Positions 15,784-23,308 of a stretch of DNA of 64,000 nt are shown here, piece after piece (position 1 is the stretch's first letter; each line of letters begins with the position of its first letter). The stretch is from an uncultured Bacteroidales bacterium (lineage in GTDB: Bacteria; Bacteroidota; Bacteroidia; Bacteroidales; UBA932), in assembly GCA_900321715.1 (NCBI GenBank), contig ONXC01000010.1, positions 1 to 64,000 on the forward strand, read 5' to 3'. Position numbers and translations under genes: made by a program. The notes beneath the pieces are model-generated. The model saw only the letters and a list, made by a program, of their open reading frames with translations. It was not told the DNA's origin and did no database searches.

Positions 15784-17703
15784 ATGGCAGAAAGAATAAC
15801 TATCATTGACTTTGTAGAGCATTATTCCCACAAATATCCAAACCATACTTATCTCCGTGAAAAGGTAGACGGTGCGTGGAAGGAGCTCACCCAGGAAGAG
15901 ACCCGTACAGAGGCATACCACATAGGCGCAGGCCTTATGTCCCTGGGCCTCAAGAAAGGAGACCGCATTGCACTGCTGTCAGAGAGCCGCGCCATGTGGA
16001 TCCTCGCAGAATTGGGCGCAATGTATGCAGGTGCCACGGACGTTCCGCTTTCCGTAAACCTTGGAGAGGGCAAGGACCTTGTTTTCCGTATCAATCACTC
16101 GGAGTCCAAATGGATCTTGGTGTCCGGAAACCATCTTCCCCGTATCCGTGCCGTCCTCCCGGAGTGCCCCGGTGTGGAGAAGGTGATCGTGTTTGACGAT
16201 ACTGCATTTGACTATGACAAACTTGAGCCCAAGGAAATCCGTATCTCTGAGATCCAGAAGATGGGAGACGAGTTCCTGAAGGCCCACAGGGCAGAATTCG
16301 AGGCCCGCTACAAGTCAATCGGCCCCGACGACTACGCCAATATCTCATATACTTCCGGTACCACCGCAGACCCTAAGGGTATCCTCCTTACGCACCGCAA
16401 CTACACCGCAAACGTGGAGCAGGGACGTTCCGTCATCAGCATCCACGAAGGTGCCACCATGCTCATCATCCTGCCCCTGGACCACTGCTTCGCCCATGTG
16501 GCGGGTATGTACACCATGATGTCCTACGGCGGTTCCATCGGCTTTGTCCCTATCGGCAAAAATGCCCTTGCAACGCTGCGTAACGTGCCTGTGGCCATAT
16601 CTGAGGTGCGTCCTCACGTGATGCTTTCCGTGCCCGCCCTGGCCCGTAACTTCAAGAAAAACATTGAGAGCGGCATCAAGAAGAAAGGCCCGTTTGTGGA
16701 GAAACTCTTCAATTTTGCAGTACGTAATGCCATTGCTTATAACAAGGAGTATTACAACCGCGGCACCGGCCTCAGCTGCCTCCGCTGGCCCCTTGTGAAG
16801 CTCTTTGACAAAATCCTGTTCAAGCAGGTGCGTGAAAGCTTCGGCGGCCGCATGCTGTTCTTCGTTGGCGGCGGCGCGCTCCTTGACATTGAGCTCCAGC
16901 GCTTCTTCTGCGCCGTGGGTATGCCCATGTTCCAGGGCTACGGCCTTACTGAGGCAACCCCTATCATCTGCGCAAACTCAGCCGGCCACGCCCGCTTCGG
17001 CTCCTCCGGCCGCATTGTACGTCCCATGGACTGCGTGATTCTGGATGCAGAAGGCAAGGAAGTCCCTCACGGCACCCGTGGAGAAATTGTCATCCGCGGT
17101 GAAAACGTGATGGCCGGTTACTGGAAGAATCCCAAAGCTACCGCCGATACAATCATAGACGGCTGGCTCCACACCGGAGATATGGGTTATATCTGCCCTG
17201 AGGATCCTGAATTCCTCTATGTTGTTGGCCGCTTCAAGAGCCTCCTCATATCATCTGACGGTGAAAAGTACTCCCCGGAAGGCTTCGAGGACAACCTCAC
17301 GGAAACCTCCAAATGGGTAAACGCCTGCGTCCTTCACAATGACCAGAAGCCCTTCTGCGTGGCCCTTGTGGTCCCGGACAAGGCCGCTCTGTCAGAAGCA
17401 GCCACAAAGCACGGTCTTGATCCTGCCACGGAGGAAGGCAAGCGCTTCATGCTGGATCTCATCCAGACAGATGTAGATTCCTACAAGAAGGGTGGCAAGC
17501 ATGAGGGCATGTTCCCTGAGCGCTGGCTTCCTTCCGCAATCGGTGTCTGCGATGAAGAATTCACCATTGCCAACAAGATGATGAATTCAACCATGAAGAT
17601 AGTCCGCGGCAAGGTTGAGGAGCATTACGCCGGCCTGTTGGATTACCTCTACACCGTGGAGGGCAAGGACATCCACAATCCTCGCAACATGGCCGCGCTG
17701 TAG
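15784..17703 (+). CDS. fadD: Long-chain fatty acid-CoA ligase, AMP-forming
   Basis: 639 residues of the ANL adenylating superfamily. Motifs are YTSGTTADPKGILLTH (phosphate loop), GYGLTEATPI (adenine motif), the hinge region WLHTGDMGYI and the C-terminal catalytic Lys near NSTMKIVRGKV. It activates a fatty acid to acyl-AMP and then acyl-CoA on the cytoplasmic face of the membrane. Bacteroidota long-chain ligases of this length act in exogenous fatty acid uptake. It is the last gene of the kinase operon, followed within 30 bases by a hairpin that belongs to a 99-bp repeat. Confidence 0.88.
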   Translation: MAERITIIDFVEHYSHKYPNHTYLREKVDGAWKELTQEETRTEAYHIGAGLMSLGLKKGDRIALLSESRAMWILAELGAMYAGATDVPLSVNLGEGKDLVFRINHSESKWILVSGNHLPRIRAVLPECPGVEKVIVFDDTAFDYDKLEPKEIRISEIQKMGDEFLKAHRAEFEARYKSIGPDDYANISYTSGTTADPKGILLTHRNYTANVEQGRSVISIHEGATMLIILPLDHCFAHVAGMYTMMSYGGSIGFVPIGKNALATLRNVPVAISEVRPHVMLSVPALARNFKKNIESGIKKKGPFVEKLFNFAVRNAIAYNKEYYNRGTGLSCLRWPLVKLFDKILFKQVRESFGGRMLFFVGGGALLDIELQRFFCAVGMPMFQGYGLTEATPIICANSAGHARFGSSGRIVRPMDCVILDAEGKEVPHGTRGEIVIRGENVMAGYWKNPKATADTIIDGWLHTGDMGYICPEDPEFLYVVGRFKSLLISSDGEKYSPEGFEDNLTETSKWVNACVLHNDQKPFCVALVVPDKAALSEAATKHGLDPATEEGKRFMLDLIQTDVDSYKKGGKHEGMFPERWLPSAIGVCDEEFTIANKMMNSTMKIVRGKVEEHYAGLLDYLYTVEGKDIHNPRNMAAL

Positions 17704-17725
17704 TGCGTTTGCATCATAAATCAAC

Positions 17726-17762
17726 AAAAAGGGCAGCTTGCAACCGCAAAGCTGCCCTTTTT
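17726..17762. terminator. Bidirectional terminator hairpin within the repeat
   Basis: AAAAAGGGCAGCTTG and CAAAGCTGCCCTTTTT pair in a strong stem with A and T runs on both sides. It lies between convergent genes ending at 17703 and 17837, so it can end transcription in both directions. Confidence 0.7.
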
Positions 17763-17829
17763 CGGTAACCAGCTGCCCTTTGGGCCGCGCGTAACCTAAA
17801 ATCGGCCCTTTTCCGGTATCCAGCTGCCC
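17731..17829 (-). repeat. REPIN-like 99-bp repeat, subfamily A copy 1
   Basis: Two 48-bp imperfect hairpins are joined by a 3-base spacer (AAA as read on the minus strand). Hairpin ends are GGGCAGC...GCGGCCC and GGGCAGCT...AGCTGCCC. It is the reverse-orientation partner of the copy at 20472-20570 and nearly identical to it. The pair brackets a block holding the gene at 17837, aroK and the RAYT gene. Confidence 0.85.
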
Positions 17830-17836
17830 GTGCCGT

Positions 17837-18913
17837 CTATTTCAAGTGCCGGATAGTGCGTGAAGGGAGTGATATCTTCTTTTTGAACGTGGTTTTGCCC
17901 TTGTAATAGAAGAGGTTGAGGGTGGTGCCATCATTGTCAAAGTAGATTGAACGGATATATGCGTCCGTTTTGCGGTTGCGGCACACGGGCTCACACCAGA
18001 CCAGGGTGTATTCACCGCCGGAAACTGTGCAGATTACGGTGTAGTCACGGATGTCAAATATGGCAGCAGACCGCCCTGAGCCCTTTTCCTTGCGGGCTTT
18101 CTTGCAGGCCTGAACAATGGATGATTCCGGGTCCAGTTTTCCAAACACCAATTTTGCGGCCGATGTCCGTGCGTTGGGATTCTTTTGAAGCCACCACTGG
18201 ATGGAATCGTCGGTGAGGATATCGGCCTTGGAGATTTGGATGAGGTTGGGATTTTCACGGAGGCGGGCTACCAGCCACGCTACCTCTGCCGATATATTTA
18301 CCCCTTCTATCATTTCCGGGCTCTGGCCCTCTATGCGGGTACCGTCCCCTTTCCCATAAAAGAGCGCCTGATGCACAAGGTCTTCCTCCGGGAGGTAGAG
18401 CGCCTCAACGTATTCGTCCGTGCCGCCTCGGTATGCAAAGTGGATGTACTTCCGCTTGCCTCCAAACGGGGAAATGATTTCCATGGGGGTGACAAGGGGC
18501 GGTGTGGCCGATGACATGGTGTACACAGGTATCACGCGGGTATCTTCAAGCGTACCGTCCGGGGAGAGGACGCGGAGGGTAAGGTCCGGATCAAGGGCCA
18601 GGACGTGATCCACGCCATCCTTCTTCCAACCGATTGCATCAACTGCGTTACCGGCAACCGCCATTGCGGCATCCGGGGACATGGTGCTCACGTTGGCCGC
18701 CATGTATTCCGCCATCATTACTGAGTCCTTAAGATGCAGGACCTTGGGGGCATAGACGGAATTAGGGTACTTCTTAAGGAATTTATCGGCAGCCTTGATG
18801 GAGAACTTCCTGACGGTTTTTCCGTAAAGCGATGTTTCCGCTTTGGTCTGTGCGCCAAGGCTCAGCGGGATGGCCAGCAGAGCGGTGGCTATGATGATTT
18901 TTAGCAGTTTCAT
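17837..18913 (-). CDS. Secreted protein of unknown function
   Basis: 358 residues with a signal peptide (MKLLKIIIATALLAIPLSLGAQ) and no lipobox or later membrane helix. The first 60 residues after cleavage look like a short TPR-like pair of helices (FSIKAADKFLKKYPNSVYAPKVL). The rest appears beta-rich, with repeated acidic and Gly turns that could form a propeller or sandwich. I cannot assign a family. It overlaps the end of aroK by 4 bases and is therefore co-transcribed with shikimate kinase, although no functional link is apparent. Its stop lies 7 bases from the subfamily A repeat. Confidence 0.6.
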   Translation of the reverse strand: MKLLKIIIATALLAIPLSLGAQTKAETSLYGKTVRKFSIKAADKFLKKYPNSVYAPKVLHLKDSVMMAEYMAANVSTMSPDAAMAVAGNAVDAIGWKKDGVDHVLALDPDLTLRVLSPDGTLEDTRVIPVYTMSSATPPLVTPMEIISPFGGKRKYIHFAYRGGTDEYVEALYLPEEDLVHQALFYGKGDGTRIEGQSPEMIEGVNISAEVAWLVARLRENPNLIQISKADILTDDSIQWWLQKNPNARTSAAKLVFGKLDPESSIVQACKKARKEKGSGRSAAIFDIRDYTVICTVSGGEYTLVWCEPVCRNRKTDAYIRSIYFDNDGTTLNLFYYKGKTTFKKKISLPSRTIRHLK

Positions 18914-19407
18914 AGGCAGTCAATGATTATTTCATCGGCAATCTGGTCCGGGGACAGAGCATCCGTATCAATTGTTACGTGGGCGGCGGCTTCATAAAGT
19001 GGCTCACGGGCGGCGAGACGCTCCTCAAGGCCCTCCCTGGCAAGCGGGCGGCCGGCCATTTGGCCTTCAAGCCGTGCCTGGAGTGTCTCCAAAGATGCTT
19101 TAAGGTATATGCACAGCGTCTTTTCCTGCAACAGCTTCACGGCGCCGGGCACCGTTACCGTACCGCCGCCTAAAGCCAATACGGCTGTAGACTCACCATA
19201 TTTTGAGATGGCTTCTTCCAATGCCTTCTTTTCAAGGCGGCGGAAGGCGGCTTCTCCATCGGCCTCAAAAATTGCCGGGATGGAGCGGCCGGCTTTACGG
19301 GCAATGACCTCATCCAGATCTATGAACGGGCACCCCAGCGCATCCGAAAGAATGCGCCCCACAGTGGTTTTTCCGCTTCCCATGAAGCCTTCTAGAGCAA
19401 TCAGCAT
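18910..19407 (-). CDS. aroK: Shikimate kinase
   Basis: 165 residues from the ATG at 19407. That start is chosen because a TATTTTTG promoter box lies only 4 bases upstream; a start five codons earlier would fall within the box. Motifs are the P-loop GFMGSGKTTVGR, the shikimate-binding DLDEVI and GGGT, and the lid GRPLA. It phosphorylates shikimate at the 3-OH in chorismate and aromatic amino acid synthesis. The downstream secreted protein overlaps it by 4 bases. Confidence 0.95.
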   Translation of the reverse strand: MLIALEGFMGSGKTTVGRILSDALGCPFIDLDEVIARKAGRSIPAIFEADGEAAFRRLEKKALEEAISKYGESTAVLALGGGTVTVPGAVKLLQEKTLCIYLKASLETLQARLEGQMAGRPLAREGLEERLAAREPLYEAAAHVTIDTDALSPDQIADEIIIDCL

Positions 19408-19411
19408 ATAG

Positions 19412-19419
19412 CAAAAATA
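19412..19419 (-). promoter_or_regulatory. Bacteroidota -7 promoter box (TATTTTTG, minus strand)
   Basis: It lies four bases before the aroK ATG at 19407, consistent with a leaderless transcript. Confidence 0.6.
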
Positions 19420-19557
19420 CACAAAAAAGCGGATTTTCGTGCAAAAGTGGGCAAAAATCCATATAAAAGATATGGCTCACACACTACCGGAATGCCTTTT
19501 ATCCGTTTCATTCGTTTCACAACGTTTGAAACCGATAACTTTTCTCAACTTTGTGAT

Positions 19558-20505
19558 ATGAGAAACTATAGGAAACAGCGGGAGGAGTACCGCAAGATGG
19601 GAAAAGGATATTACCACCTAGTTACAGACGGGTGGAAGGATGGCTGTATCTTCAATAGTATTGCACAGTTTGCTTACGGAATGATGTTGATAGGTCTGAT
19701 AACCTTGAGATACTCAATAGTTATCTATGATTTCACTCTGATGCCAAACCACATTCATATTATACTGAGCGGCACCGGGAATGATGCCGTTGAAGCATTC
19801 CTGTATCTGAAGCGTAAACTGAATCTAAGGCTTGTCGCCGATCATTACAAGCCCTTGCCTGAAGACTACGGCTTCAAACTTATCCCTATTGAAGACAAAG
19901 CGCAGATGAAGGAACTTATTATTTACCTGGACAGAAACCATTATGAAAAAGAATTTGCAGTCCCTGGCGGATATCCTTGGGGAAGTGGTTATCTGCATTA
20001 CTCCTTGTTTGCCGATTTGCTTCACGGAAAACGTGTTTCCGAGTTCGGATCTAAAGAATTGGAGGCACTGACCGGCTGTAGGATTGAACTGCCGGCACAT
20101 TGGGAAATTCACCCCGTACTGGGTTTACTCCCAAAGTCATTTGTCAATACCCGGCTGGTGAGGCAGCTGTTTACCGGGCCTAAGGACTATATGACCAAGC
20201 TTGTCAAGGATTACGAATCCTTTGTAGCAATTGCGCGGAAATGCGGAGAAGAGAATGAATACGGCAGCAGTGAACTGACAGATATTGTATCACAAGTACT
20301 CCTGATGGACTTTGAGGGAAAGTCTCTTTCAAAATTGAATAAAGATGAGATGGCACGCCTTGCCGTGAAACTTTCAAAGCAATTCAATATAAAAGCCCAA
20401 TCCATAGCGGAGAGTCTTGGCGTTTCCATTCATCTTATCAATCAGTTCTTACGTTCAAAGGATTATGGGAGGGGCAGCCGATTACCGGAAAAGGGCCGAT
20501 TTTAG
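19558..20505 (+). CDS. REP-associated tyrosine transposase (RAYT, Y1 family)
   Basis: 315 residues from the ATG at 19558, 4 bases after a CAACTTTG box; an in-frame start at 19447 is possible. The HUH metal-binding motif is MPNHIHIIL (His 65 and 67). The likely nucleophile is Tyr 123 in IIYLDRN, matching the YIxRN helix of RAYTs, and YPWGSGYLHYS follows. The C-terminal DnaA-like helix-turn-helix (IKAQSIAESLGVSIHLINQFL) is typical. The enzyme nicks and joins single-stranded DNA and is thought to move REP hairpins. Its last residues (RGSRLPEKGRF) and stop codon are encoded inside the 99-bp repeat. The gene is visibly AT-richer than its neighbours and contains no GGCCGAT before the repeat, suggesting horizontal arrival. 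Confidence 0.88.
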   Translation: MRNYRKQREEYRKMGKGYYHLVTDGWKDGCIFNSIAQFAYGMMLIGLITLRYSIVIYDFTLMPNHIHIILSGTGNDAVEAFLYLKRKLNLRLVADHYKPLPEDYGFKLIPIEDKAQMKELIIYLDRNHYEKEFAVPGGYPWGSGYLHYSLFADLLHGKRVSEFGSKELEALTGCRIELPAHWEIHPVLGLLPKSFVNTRLVRQLFTGPKDYMTKLVKDYESFVAIARKCGEENEYGSSELTDIVSQVLLMDFEGKSLSKLNKDEMARLAVKLSKQFNIKAQSIAESLGVSIHLINQFLRSKDYGRGSRLPEKGRF

Positions 20506-20570
20506 GTTACGCGCGGCCCAAAGGGCAGCTGGTTACCGAAAAAGGGCAACTTTGCGGTTGCAAGCTGCCC
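20472..20570 (+). repeat. REPIN-like 99-bp repeat, subfamily A copy 2 (at RAYT 3' end)
   Basis: It has 48 bp, AAA, then 48 bp, with hairpin ends GGGCAGC/GCGGCCC and GGGCAGCT/AGCTGCCC. The first unit provides the RAYT stop codon (TTTTAG). It differs at only a few positions from the copies at 17731 and 23184. Confidence 0.88.
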
Positions 20571-20648
20571 GGAGAGTCTGTAAGAGCGTATGATGGAATA
20601 GCATAAGTTATTTGCGGCCGGTCCCTTGCAATTATAAAGCGGATTCGT

Positions 20649-20656
20649 TATCTTTG
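20649..20656 (+). promoter_or_regulatory. Bacteroidota -7 promoter box (TATCTTTG)
   Basis: It lies seven bases before the recJ ATG at 20664, so the transcript has almost no leader. Confidence 0.65.
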
Positions 20657-20663
20657 TAAGACT

Positions 20664-22400
20664 ATGGCCTTATCAGACAAACAGTGGACACTGAAACCGG
20701 CGGCCGATCCCGAAAAATCGGCCCGTCTGGCGGCAGAACTTGGCATTGACCGGGTTCTGGCAGAGCTGCTTGTCCAAAGGGGCGTGGAAACCTTCGAGCA
20801 AGCCCGCAGCTTCTTCCGCCCCAGCCTGGAAGAGCTCCATGACCCCTTCCTCATGAAGGACATGGACAAGGCCGTGGAAAGGCTCCATCAGGCAATTGTG
20901 GGCCAGGAGCACATCCTTGTCTACGGAGACTATGACGTTGACGGCACCACCGCCGTAGCGCAGCTGTACTCATTTGTGAAGCAGTTCACATCCAAGGTTG
21001 ATTTCTATATCCCGGACCGTTATGATGAAGGCTACGGCCTTTCATACAAGGCCCTTGACTGGGCCGGAGACAATGGTGTGGACCTTGTGATTACGCTGGA
21101 CTGCGGCATCAAGGCCATTGAAAAGGTGGAATACGCCAGGGCCAAAGACATTGATGTAATCATCTGCGACCACCACCTCCCGGAGAACGAACTTCCCGGT
21201 GCCGTAGCTATCCTGGACCCCAAGCGGGAAGACTGCAATTATCCCTTCGACGACCTTTGCGGCTGCGGGGTTGGCTTCAAGCTGGCCCAGGGATACGTTC
21301 AGAAATACAATCTGGATCCTGCAATCCTGGAACCGCTGCTGGACCTTCAGGTGGTGTCCATCGCATCAGACCTTGTATCCATGACCGGAGAGAACCGCAT
21401 CCTGGCACACTTCGGCCTCAAACGCCTCAATGAGAATCCCCGCAAGGGCCTTCTGGCAATGATAAATCTTGCCCAGCTGGAACCCGGGCATATCTCAATT
21501 GACGACATTGTGTTCAAGATCGGCCCGCGTATCAATGCTGCAGGCAGGATGGAAAGCGGCCGCCTTGCCGTAGAACTTCTCACCGCCACTGACGACAGAA
21601 CGGCCTTCCGCATCGGGGAGCAGATCAACGACAACAACAATGAGCGCAAGTCCATAGACCGTGAAATCACCCAGGAAGCACTTATGATGGTGCAGAACGG
21701 AACGGCACTTGAAACGGAGAACGTAACCATCGTCTACAATCCCACCTGGAACAAAGGTGTGGTTGGAATTGTGGCCTCACGTCTCGTGGAGGCCTATTAC
21801 AAGCCCACGGTGGTTCTCACCAAGAGCAACGGCTTTGTAACCGGCAGCGCCCGCAGCGTGCAGGGCTTTGACCTATATTCCTCCATTGAAAGCTGTGCCG
21901 ATCTACTTGAAAACTTCGGCGGCCACGTATATGCGGCCGGCCTTACAATGAAGGAAGAAAACCTGGAGGAGTTCTGCCGCCGTATGAACAAGTTTGTGGC
22001 TGGGAACATCACCCGTGAGGAACTAACCCCCGTGGTGGAAATTGACACCAGCCTCAACTTCTCACAGATCACCCCCAAGTTCACCCGCATCCTAAAGCAG
22101 TTCCAGCCATTCGGCCCCGGCAACAGCAATCCAGTGTTCCTTACGGAAGACGTATATGATGCCGGTAATGGCCGCAAGGTGGGAGCCGGCGGCGTGCACC
22201 TTAAGCTGGACCTCATGCAGGAGAGTCAGCCCTACAGGCAAATTGCGGCTATCGGCTTCAATATGGCCCAGTTCTATGACCACATCAAGGCCGGTAACCC
22301 CATTGATATCTGCTATTCAATTGTAGAGAATTTCTACCGCGGCTCTTCCACGGTGCAGCTACGGCTGAAGGATATCCGGGAGAGGGACGAACTCATATAA
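20664..22400 (+). CDS. recJ: Single-stranded-DNA-specific exonuclease RecJ
   Basis: 578 residues of the DHH phosphoesterase family. Metal-binding motifs are YGDYDVDGTTA, TLDCGIK, CDHHLPEN and the DHHA1 region with GGHVYAAGLTM. An OB-fold domain lies toward the C-terminus. It degrades single-stranded DNA 5' to 3' in recombination and repair. It overlaps the convergent birA gene by 8 bases. The window also holds recQ and an SSB-like protein, which act in the same pathway, but they are not linked in an operon. Confidence 0.95.
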   Translation: MALSDKQWTLKPAADPEKSARLAAELGIDRVLAELLVQRGVETFEQARSFFRPSLEELHDPFLMKDMDKAVERLHQAIVGQEHILVYGDYDVDGTTAVAQLYSFVKQFTSKVDFYIPDRYDEGYGLSYKALDWAGDNGVDLVITLDCGIKAIEKVEYARAKDIDVIICDHHLPENELPGAVAILDPKREDCNYPFDDLCGCGVGFKLAQGYVQKYNLDPAILEPLLDLQVVSIASDLVSMTGENRILAHFGLKRLNENPRKGLLAMINLAQLEPGHISIDDIVFKIGPRINAAGRMESGRLAVELLTATDDRTAFRIGEQINDNNNERKSIDREITQEALMMVQNGTALETENVTIVYNPTWNKGVVGIVASRLVEAYYKPTVVLTKSNGFVTGSARSVQGFDLYSSIESCADLLENFGGHVYAAGLTMKEENLEEFCRRMNKFVAGNITREELTPVVEIDTSLNFSQITPKFTRILKQFQPFGPGNSNPVFLTEDVYDAGNGRKVGAGGVHLKLDLMQESQPYRQIAAIGFNMAQFYDHIKAGNPIDICYSIVENFYRGSSTVQLRLKDIRERDELI

Positions 22401-23145
22401 TATATCCCACTTCCTTGAAGCGGTAGTAGCGGATAGGTTTTTCCGGAGTTTCCAGATCCCAGATCATAAGGCGTCCGTCTTCCGAGACGCCTTTTATTAT
22501 GCCCGTATACTCACGTTCCTCAATATAATCATGGTAACGTGCATTCACGTCCAGATTGAAAAGGCGGCGGGAATAGTGTGAAAAGAGGGACTGACGTTTG
22601 TCCTTGTCCTGAAGATACGGGAGCCATCCCTCAATAAGGGTAAGTACTTTTTCAAGGCATTCCTCCAGCGGGTGTTCCTCGCCGGTCAGGCTCCACAGGG
22701 ATGTGGCATTTGCCAGCTGGGGAAACTCCCGCTGATTAATATTAAGGCCGATGCCAATGACAGATGCGGCAAGACCATTCCCTGTGAGCGCATTCTCAAT
22801 GAGGATTCCGCATATCTTGTTCTTCCCCACATAAACATCATTGGGCCATTTCACCTTGCACCAAATGGCGTGGCTTTGAAGGAAATCCGCCACGGCAACG
22901 GAAATGACGTAATTGAGCCAGAATGCGTCTGTGGCCCGGAGGGGCGGAAGACCGCCCTCCCCGAATTTCAGGACTATGCTGAACGTGAGGTTCTTGCCGG
23001 GCTCCGTGAACCAGGTATTTCCACGTTGCCCCCTGCCGGCGGTTTGCTCACGCGCCGCCAGCACGGTACCGCTCTCAAGCTCAGGCAAGCGCCTCAGCGC
23101 CTCCGAATTTGTGGAGTCAATTGTATCCAGCCAGATAACTTTCAT
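22393..23145 (-). CDS. birA: Biotin-[acetyl-CoA-carboxylase] ligase
   Basis: 250 residues, catalytic type only: there is no N-terminal repressor helix-turn-helix, so it should not regulate biotin genes. The biotinyl-AMP loop is AREQTAGRGQRGNTW, followed by KWPNDVYVGKNKICGILIE and IGIGLNINQREFP. A small C-terminal SH3-like domain follows. It attaches biotin to the carboxylase carrier protein. An imperfect -7 box (GACATTTG on the minus strand, 23150-23157) sits 4 bases before the ATG. Its 3' end overlaps recJ by 8 bases. Confidence 0.93.
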   Translation of the reverse strand: MKVIWLDTIDSTNSEALRRLPELESGTVLAAREQTAGRGQRGNTWFTEPGKNLTFSIVLKFGEGGLPPLRATDAFWLNYVISVAVADFLQSHAIWCKVKWPNDVYVGKNKICGILIENALTGNGLAASVIGIGLNINQREFPQLANATSLWSLTGEEHPLEECLEKVLTLIEGWLPYLQDKDKRQSLFSHYSRRLFNLDVNARYHDYIEEREYTGIIKGVSEDGRLMIWDLETPEKPIRYYRFKEVGYII

Positions 23146-23183
23146 GACACAAATGTCGGCAATAAGTTTATCATTTGCAATAA

Positions 23184-23282
23184 GGGCCGCTGATTACCGG
23201 GAAAGGGCCGATTTTAGGTTACGCGCGGCCCAAAGGGCAGCTGGTTACCGAAAAAGGGCGGCTTTGCGGTTGCAAGCTGCCC
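23184..23282 (+). repeat. REPIN-like 99-bp repeat, subfamily A copy 3
   Basis: It has the same 48+AAA+48 layout as the copies at 17731 and 20472, starting GGGCCGC and ending AGCTGCCC. It lies between the birA start and the parC stop. The second hairpin with the following TTTT may end transcripts running rightward. Confidence 0.85.
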
Positions 23283-23308
23283 TTTTGATGGTAAAGTGGT
23301 GTCCTTGG

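Noticed and set aside
22930-22975. GGGGCGG/CCGCCC hairpin in birA considered as another coding palindrome
   Set aside because: The pairing is short and the encoded residues (GEGGLPPL) fit the normal protein without extra length.
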